11,601 nt of DNA from Prevotellaceae bacterium (GTDB taxonomy: Bacteria > Bacteroidota > Bacteroidia > Bacteroidales > UBA932): NCBI GenBank assembly GCA_031285695.1, contig JAITVR010000049.1, forward strand, positions 1-11,601, read 5' to 3'. The first letter of the stretch is position 1, and each line of letters begins with the position of its first letter. Below the pieces are notes generated by a model, which had not been told where the DNA came from, ran no database searches, and saw only the letters and a list, made by a program, of their open reading frames with translations. Positions 7,195 to 11,601 of the stretch are shown piece after piece. A program made the position numbers and the translations under genes.

Positions 7195-10100
7195 ATGGCG
7201 AAAGAAAAAAAGTTCATTACCTGCGATGGTAACTACGCTGCGGCGCACGTGGCGTACATGTTCAGCGAGGTAGCCGCAATTTTCCCCATCACTCCCTCGT
7301 CAACCATGGCGGAGTATGTGGACGAATGGGCTGCTTTTGGCAAAAAAAATCTGTTTGGTGAAACCGTAAAGGTGGCCGAAATGCAAAGTGAAGCCGGTGC
7401 TGCAGGCGCGGTGCACGGTTCGTTGCAGGCAGGCGCGCTTACCACCACCTTTACCGCATCGCAGGGATTGCTGCTTATGATTCCTAACATGTACAAAATT
7501 GCCGGCGAGCTGCTGCCCTGCGTATTCCACGTATCGGCGCGCGCACTGGCTATGAACGCACTTTCAATCTTCGGCGACCACAGCGACGTAATGGCAACTC
7601 GCCAAACGGGCTTCGCCATGCTGGCTTCGGGCAGCGTGCAGGAAGTTATGGACTTGGCAGCCGTTGCACACCTTACCGCTATCAAAGGTCGCGTACCTTT
7701 CGTTAGCTTCTTCGACGGCTTCCGTACTTCACACGAAATTCAAAAAATTGAAGCCATTGACGGCGAAGATTTGCGCAGCTTGATTGACGAAAAATCGCTG
7801 AGCGAATTCCGCCAACGCGCGCTGAATCCTTACGCTCCCGTTACCCGCGGTACTGCGCAAAACAGCGATGTGTACTTCCAAGCACGCGAAGCCAGCAACC
7901 GCTACTACGATGCCATTCCGGATATGGTGGCAGAGTACATGCAGGAAATTAGCAAAATTACCGGTCGCGAGTACAAGCCCTTTAACTACTACGGCGCAGC
8001 CGATGCCGAAAACATCATTATTGCCATGGGCTCGGTATGCGATGTAGTTACCGAAACCATTGATTACTTGAACGGCAAGGGCAAAAAGTACGGTGCAATT
8101 TTTGTGCACCTTTACCGTCCTTTCTCGGCAAAGCACTTTATGAGCGTTATGCCCAAAAGCGTAAAGCGCATTGCTGTGCTCGACCGCACCAAGGAACCCG
8201 GAGCCAACGGCGAACCGCTGCTGCTTGATGTAAAAGACGTATTTTACGGTCAACAAAATGCTCCGCTTATTGTAGGCGGCCGCTACGGTTTGGCATCAAA
8301 GGATACCACGCCTGCCATGGTAATGAGCGTGTACGAAAACCTTGAAATGAAGGAGCCGAAAGACCACTTTACGCTCGGTATTGTGGATGATGTTACCTTC
8401 CTTTCGCTTCCGCAAAAAGAAGAAATCAGCCTTGAAAAAGCCGGAACTTTTGAAGCAAAATTCTACGGTTTGGGTTCCGATGGAACTGTTGGCGCCAACA
8501 AGAATACCATTAAAATTATTGGCGAAACTACGCCGAAGTACTGCCAAGCATACTTTGCCTACGACTCGAAAAAGTCGGGCGGCTTTACCTGCTCGCACCT
8601 GCGCTTTGGCGACAGCCCCATCAACTCGCCGTACCTTGTAAATACGCCGAATTTTGTGGCCTGCCACGTGCCTTCGTATTTGACAAAGTACGATATGCTG
8701 CGCGGTATTAAGCCGGGTGGAACTTTCTTGATGAACAGCCTTTGGGACGCCGAAGAAACCAAAAAGCGTTTGCCCGATTTCATCAAAAAAACTTTGGCCG
8801 AAAAGAAGATTAACTTCTACATCATTAACGCTACAATGATAGCCGAAGAAATTGGCTTGGGCAACCGCACCAACACCATTTTGCAGGCTGCGTTCTTTAA
8901 AATTGCCAACGTAATTCCGTTTGAGAAAGCCGTTGAGCAAATGAAGAAGGCCATTGAAAAGAGTTACGGCAAAAAGGGCGAAGATGTAGTGAAGAAAAAC
9001 TACGCAGCGGTGGACCGCGGCGGCGATGTTACCAAGGTTGAAATTCCCGCCGAGTGGGCAAGCCTCAAGGCAACATTTGAGCCCGACACAGCCAACCGTC
9101 CCGCTCCCGAATTTGTGAAAAAGATTGCCGATGTGGTAAACGCGCAAATTGGCGACGACCTGCCCGTAAGCGCATTCATTGGGCAAGAAGACGGAACAAT
9201 TCCTTGCGGCACAGCCGCCTTCGAAAAGCGCGGCATTGCCGTGCACGTTCCCGAGTGGATGCCCGAAAACTGCATTCAGTGTAACCAGTGCGCCTACGTT
9301 TGTCCGCACGCCGCCATTCGCCCCTTCCTGCTTACCGATGCTGAGCAAGCAGCGGCCAAGGATATGAAGAGCATAAAAGGTTTGGCAGCATTTAAGGAGT
9401 ACAACTTCCGCATTCAAGTTGCACCGCTCGATTGCACCGGCTGCGGCAACTGCGCCGATGTGTGCCCGGGCAACAAGCAGGGCAAGGCTTTGGCCATGAA
9501 ATCGCTCGAAAGCCAAATGCCCGAACAGGCAAAGTACGACTATTTGCACAAAAATGTTGGCTACAAGGATACTGTTGGCGACAAGTTCCAAAACGTAAAG
9601 AACAGCCAGTTCTCGCAACCGCTGTTCGAGTTCTCGGGCGCTTGCATGGGCTGCGGCGAAACTCCTTACGTAAAAGCCATTACCCAGCTCTTTGGCGACC
9701 ACATGATGATTGCCAACGCTACCGGCTGCTCGTCAATTTACGGCGGTTCGTACCCCGCTTCGCCCTACACCACCAACAAGAATGGTTGCGGTCCGGCTTG
9801 GGCAAACTCTTTGTTTGAGGATAACGCCGAGTTTGGTATGGGCATGCAGCTGGCAGTGGATAAATTGCGTGACCGCCTGCAAATTCTGATGACCGAAGGT
9901 CAAAATTGCAGCGAGTGCTCGCCCGAAATGAAGGCCTTGTTTGCCGAATGGATTGCCAACCGCGAGGATAGCACAAAAACGCAGGAAGTAGCCGCAAAGC
10001 TTATTCCTATGGTAGAAAAGTGCAGCTGCAACACCTGCAAGCAAATTGCCGAGTTGAAGCAGTACATCGTGAAGCGCTCGCAGTGGATTATCGGCGGCGA

Positions 10101-10728
10101 CGGTTGGGCATACGACATTGGCTACGGTGGTCTTGACCACGTGCTGGCCAGCGGCGACAACGTAAACGTGATTGTGCTCGACACCGAAGTTTACTCCAAC
10201 ACCGGCGGTCAGTCGTCAAAATCAACGCCTGCGGGTGCAGTAGCCAAGTTTGCTACCTCCGGCAAGCGCATTCGCAAAAAAGACCTTGGCATGATGGCCA
10301 TGAGCTACGGCTACGTTTACGTGGCGCAGGTAGCTATGGGCTCCAGCCATGCACAGTTCTTCAACGCGCTGAAGGAAGCTGAAGCCTACAACGGTCCTTC
10401 GCTCATCATTGCCTACTCGCCTTGTATCAACCACGGCATTAAGGGCGGCATGGGCGTTTCGCAGCGCGAAGAAAAGAGCGCCGTAGAGTGCGGATACTGG
10501 CACAACTACCGCTTTAACCCTGCGCTGGAAGCCGAAGGCAAAAACCCCTTCACGCTGGACAGCAAGGAGCCCGATTGGACAAAGTTTCAAGATTTCTTGA
10601 AGAATGAGGTGCGCTACACCTCGCTGATGAAGTCGTTCCCGCAGGAAGCTGCCGAGCTCTTCAAGGCTACCCAAGAAAACGCCCAGTGGCGCTACAACCA
10701 GTACAAGAGGTTGGCAGGACAACAGTAA
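7195..10728 (+). CDS. nifJ: Pyruvate:ferredoxin (flavodoxin) oxidoreductase, single-chain
   Basis: Converts pyruvate and CoA to acetyl-CoA and CO2 and reduces ferredoxin; a central cytoplasmic enzyme of anaerobes. The 1177-aa protein has all domains of the homodimeric type but no C-terminal extension like that of Desulfovibrio africanus. Domain I has FPITPSS (30-36), Glu66 in MQSEAGAAG and Arg116 in VSARALA, matching active-site residues of that enzyme. Two 4Fe-4S sites are Cys693/696/699/703 and Cys747/750/753/757. The proximal cluster ligands are Cys817, Cys820, Cys845 and Cys1077. Thiamine diphosphate binds at GDGWAYDIGYGG (968-979) and YSNTGGQSS (Asn1002). Between the proximal cluster and this motif are five extra cysteines (905, 908, 943, 945, 948). 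The ATG at 7195 is the right start because the family motif follows closely. Confidence 0.98.
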   Translation: MAKEKKFITCDGNYAAAHVAYMFSEVAAIFPITPSSTMAEYVDEWAAFGKKNLFGETVKVAEMQSEAGAAGAVHGSLQAGALTTTFTASQGLLLMIPNMYKIAGELLPCVFHVSARALAMNALSIFGDHSDVMATRQTGFAMLASGSVQEVMDLAAVAHLTAIKGRVPFVSFFDGFRTSHEIQKIEAIDGEDLRSLIDEKSLSEFRQRALNPYAPVTRGTAQNSDVYFQAREASNRYYDAIPDMVAEYMQEISKITGREYKPFNYYGAADAENIIIAMGSVCDVVTETIDYLNGKGKKYGAIFVHLYRPFSAKHFMSVMPKSVKRIAVLDRTKEPGANGEPLLLDVKDVFYGQQNAPLIVGGRYGLASKDTTPAMVMSVYENLEMKEPKDHFTLGIVDDVTFLSLPQKEEISLEKAGTFEAKFYGLGSDGTVGANKNTIKIIGETTPKYCQAYFAYDSKKSGGFTCSHLRFGDSPINSPYLVNTPNFVACHVPSYLTKYDMLRGIKPGGTFLMNSLWDAEETKKRLPDFIKKTLAEKKINFYIINATMIAEEIGLGNRTNTILQAAFFKIANVIPFEKAVEQMKKAIEKSYGKKGEDVVKKNYAAVDRGGDVTKVEIPAEWASLKATFEPDTANRPAPEFVKKIADVVNAQIGDDLPVSAFIGQEDGTIPCGTAAFEKRGIAVHVPEWMPENCIQCNQCAYVCPHAAIRPFLLTDAEQAAAKDMKSIKGLAAFKEYNFRIQVAPLDCTGCGNCADVCPGNKQGKALAMKSLESQMPEQAKYDYLHKNVGYKDTVGDKFQNVKNSQFSQPLFEFSGACMGCGETPYVKAITQLFGDHMMIANATGCSSIYGGSYPASPYTTNKNGCGPAWANSLFEDNAEFGMGMQLAVDKLRDRLQILMTEGQNCSECSPEMKALFAEWIANREDSTKTQEVAAKLIPMVEKCSCNTCKQIAELKQYIVKRSQWIIGGDGWAYDIGYGGLDHVLASGDNVNVIVLDTEVYSNTGGQSSKSTPAGAVAKFATSGKRIRKKDLGMMAMSYGYVYVAQVAMGSSHAQFFNALKEAEAYNGPSLIIAYSPCINHGIKGGMGVSQREEKSAVECGYWHNYRFNPALEAEGKNPFTLDSKEPDWTKFQDFLKNEVRYTSLMKSFPQEAAELFKATQENAQWRYNQYKRLAGQQ

Positions 10729-10788
10729 AAAAGGTTCAGGTTTGTTTGTTTAGTATTCATGTTCAGGATTGCGTTTTTTAGAGGGCGG

Positions 10789-10829
10789 AACCGCTCTTCA
10801 CGAAAGTGGAGGGCGGTTTTGTTTTTGTT
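10789..10829 (+). terminator. Intrinsic terminator of nifJ
   Basis: A 13-bp stem joins AACCGCTCTTCAC (10789-10801) and GTGGAGGGCGGTT (10806-10818) with two G-U pairs and a GAAA loop. The T-rich run TTTTGTTTTTGTTG follows directly. It lies 60 bp after the nifJ stop. A second GAGGGCGG just before the stem (10781-10788) copies part of the 3' arm. Confidence 0.9.
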
Positions 10830-10855
10830 GTTAAAAGTAGCTGGTGGAAACATTA

Positions 10856-10876
10856 CCCCCAACCCCCTAAAGGGGG
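10856..10876. repeat. C-run/G-run short palindrome
   Basis: CCCCC, then AA, then the palindrome CCCCCTAAAGGGGG (10863-10876). I recall this kind of C-run/G-run word as recurrent between genes in Bacteroidota genomes, but genome-wide copy number cannot be seen here. Confidence 0.5.
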
Positions 10877-10934
10877 CTGTAACAGCAGTGGGTTTGCGAA
10901 CTACCGCGCACTTGTCCTACTACACTTCCCCGTT

Positions 10935-11074
10935 GTCATGCTGAGCGAAGCGAAGCATCTCATGTTCGCACCCCTGTACGTCATTGCGAGCGGGTTTAGC
11001 GAAGCAATCTCACAATCGGGATTGAGATTGGCTGCGCCGTGCGCTTGTCAAACTTCGACAGGCTTAGGGTGACA
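10935..11074. repeat. Chain of three REP-like palindromic repeats
   Basis: Three short repeat types follow each other. First comes GTCATGCTGAGCGAAG from 10935, with ATGCT (10938-10942) facing AGCAT (10954-10958). Second is GTCATTGCGAGCGGG from 10980, with ATTGC (10983-10987) facing GCAAT (11004-11008), running into the imperfect palindrome 11005-11030 (CAATCT...AGATTG). Third is CTTCGACAGGCTTAGGGTGACA-like sequence at 11044-11074, with TGTC facing GACA. These resemble dispersed intergenic repeats found in many bacterial genomes. No coding potential is credible in this stretch, and the intervening bases show nothing else. Confidence 0.65.
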
Positions 11075-11079
11075 GCCCA

Positions 11080-11191
11080 CAGCCGCCGTGCGTATGTAGC
11101 AAAAATTACATACGCAGGCAAAAAAAATTCCTTCCGTATGCGGTAAAATTTACATACGGAAGGAAATTTTGCTACATACGCACGCAGCCGC
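11080..11191. mobile_element. 98-bp palindromic MITE-like element with 7-bp flanking direct repeats
   Basis: The element spans 11087-11184. Its ends are perfect 18-bp inverted repeats: CGTGCGTATGTAGCAAAA at 11087-11104 and its reverse complement at 11167-11184. The heptamer CAGCCGC abuts both ends (11080-11086 and 11185-11191), as a target-site duplication would. Inside are a hairpin with 10-bp arms (11089-11098 / 11107-11116) and one with 13-bp arms (11128-11140 / 11153-11165). The word GTATG or its complement occurs five times. It is too short to encode a transposase, so it would be non-autonomous if mobile. The right heptamer touches the last base of the HU stop codon. A non-mobile terminator palindrome is the alternative. 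Confidence 0.6.
11120..11165 (-). terminator. Intrinsic terminator of the HU-like gene
   Basis: On the minus strand the perfect 13-bp stem TTCCTTCCGTATG / CATACGGAAGGAA (11165-11153 and 11140-11128, 12-base loop) is followed at once by eight T (11127-11120). It starts 26 bp after the HU stop. On the plus strand the same stem is followed by only four T, so termination should be stronger for the minus strand. Confidence 0.8.
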
Positions 11192-11565
11192 TACGCCTTC
11201 TCGAAGGATATTTTTTCGATGGCTGCCTTGAGGTCGGTGCTGGGCGTGAAGATGACTTTGGCGCCCGAAATTTTGCCGGGGTTAAACTCGGCCTCGGTGG
11301 CCACGCCCTCGCTCGAAAACGAGAGGCGGAAGGTACCCAACGAGCCCAGGTTCACGCTTTTACCCATAAGCAGGTACTTGGGCACGGTGTCAATAAGGCT
11401 GTCTATCACGTTGTTTACATCGCCGCGGGCAAGCGATGATAGCCCTACTATGTCGGCGGCTATGTCCTTTTGCGACACGCGCCCATCGTTTACCGGAGCG
11501 GCGTACAGCTTGCCTGCCGCATCGGGGTTTTGCGGATTTTTCCGCGCTACTAATTTGTACTTCAT
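11191..11565 (-). CDS. HU-like histone-family DNA-binding protein
   Basis: Small basic nucleoid-type protein of 124 aa, of the larger HU-related type that is common and often multicopy in Bacteroidota (classical HU is about 90 aa). The N-terminal 30 residues (MKYKLVARKNPQNPDAAGKLY...) are the extra segment of this subfamily. The helical part (VSQKDIAADIVGLSSLARGDVNNVIDSL) follows at about 30-57. The HU core GKSVNLGSLGTFRLSFSSEG lies at about 68-87, then a beta-arm region, and the C-terminal helix (STDLKAAIEKISF). It probably binds and bends DNA, but its exact role in this subfamily is unclear. The start at 11565 gives the subfamily N-terminus. Only 36 bp upstream lie in the window, so the promoter is not seen. 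It converges on nifJ. Confidence 0.92.
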   Translation of the reverse strand: MKYKLVARKNPQNPDAAGKLYAAPVNDGRVSQKDIAADIVGLSSLARGDVNNVIDSLIDTVPKYLLMGKSVNLGSLGTFRLSFSSEGVATEAEFNPGKISGAKVIFTPSTDLKAAIEKISFEKA

Positions 11566-11601
11566 ACTTTAGAGAGAGTTTTATTTTTGCCTACTCTGTA
11601 C

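Noticed and set aside
8296..9702. Long antisense open frame (468 codons) opposite nifJ
   Set aside because: It lies wholly inside a gene with intact catalytic motifs. The antisense product shows no recognisable domain, and the open frame follows from the codon bias of nifJ.
10759..11072. Two overlapping plus-strand open frames after nifJ
   Set aside because: They run through the nifJ terminator and the palindromic repeats, and the predicted peptides reflect repeat sequence rather than a protein.
10935..11184. Possible CRISPR array or small RNA gene from the many repeats
   Set aside because: The repeats are of different types without regular spacers, and no cas genes are present. They fit REP-like repeats and one palindromic element better.

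Overview
The window looks like ordinary chromosome of an anaerobic member of the Bacteroidota, probably close to Bacteroidales. Four things point that way. The promoters fit the Bacteroidota -33 TTTG / -7 TAnnTTTG pattern. Start codons lack clear Shine-Dalgarno sequences. The Rho protein carries a long low-complexity insertion. The last gene is a Bacteroidota-type HU-like protein. Base composition looks close to 50% G+C. This lineage call is inference; no search was run.

Layout: positions 1-4915 hold a minus-strand operon in the order nqrA-nqrB-nqrC-nqrD-nqrE for the Na+-translocating NADH:quinone oxidoreductase. nqrE is cut at the window edge, and nqrF is expected just outside. nqrA/nqrB and nqrB/nqrC are separated by AT-rich gaps made of 9-bp repeats folded back as inverted repeats. 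A 431-bp divergent intergenic region (4916-5346) holds a promoter for each direction. Rho transcription termination factor (5347-7062, +) follows, then a large single-chain pyruvate:ferredoxin oxidoreductase (7195-10728, +) with its own promoter motif and a strong intrinsic terminator. Positions 10830-11190 have no gene: they hold a chain of REP-like palindromic repeats and then a 98-bp palindromic element with perfect 18-bp ends and 7-bp flanking direct repeats. An HU-like DNA-binding protein (11191-11565, -) ends the window.

How the genes fit together: the pyruvate oxidoreductase makes acetyl-CoA and reduced ferredoxin from pyruvate, the normal route in anaerobes. NQR uses NADH to reduce quinone and exports Na+, feeding an anaerobic respiratory chain. 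Rho and the HU-like protein are housekeeping genes. All full-length proteins keep their key cofactor or catalytic residues, and I see no frameshifts.

I see no defence system, phage, CRISPR array or new gene cassette. The second-look items are the palindromic mobile-looking element that also serves as the HU terminator, the repeat hairpins inside the nqr operon, a cysteine-rich insertion in the pyruvate oxidoreductase, and low-complexity extensions in NqrC and Rho.
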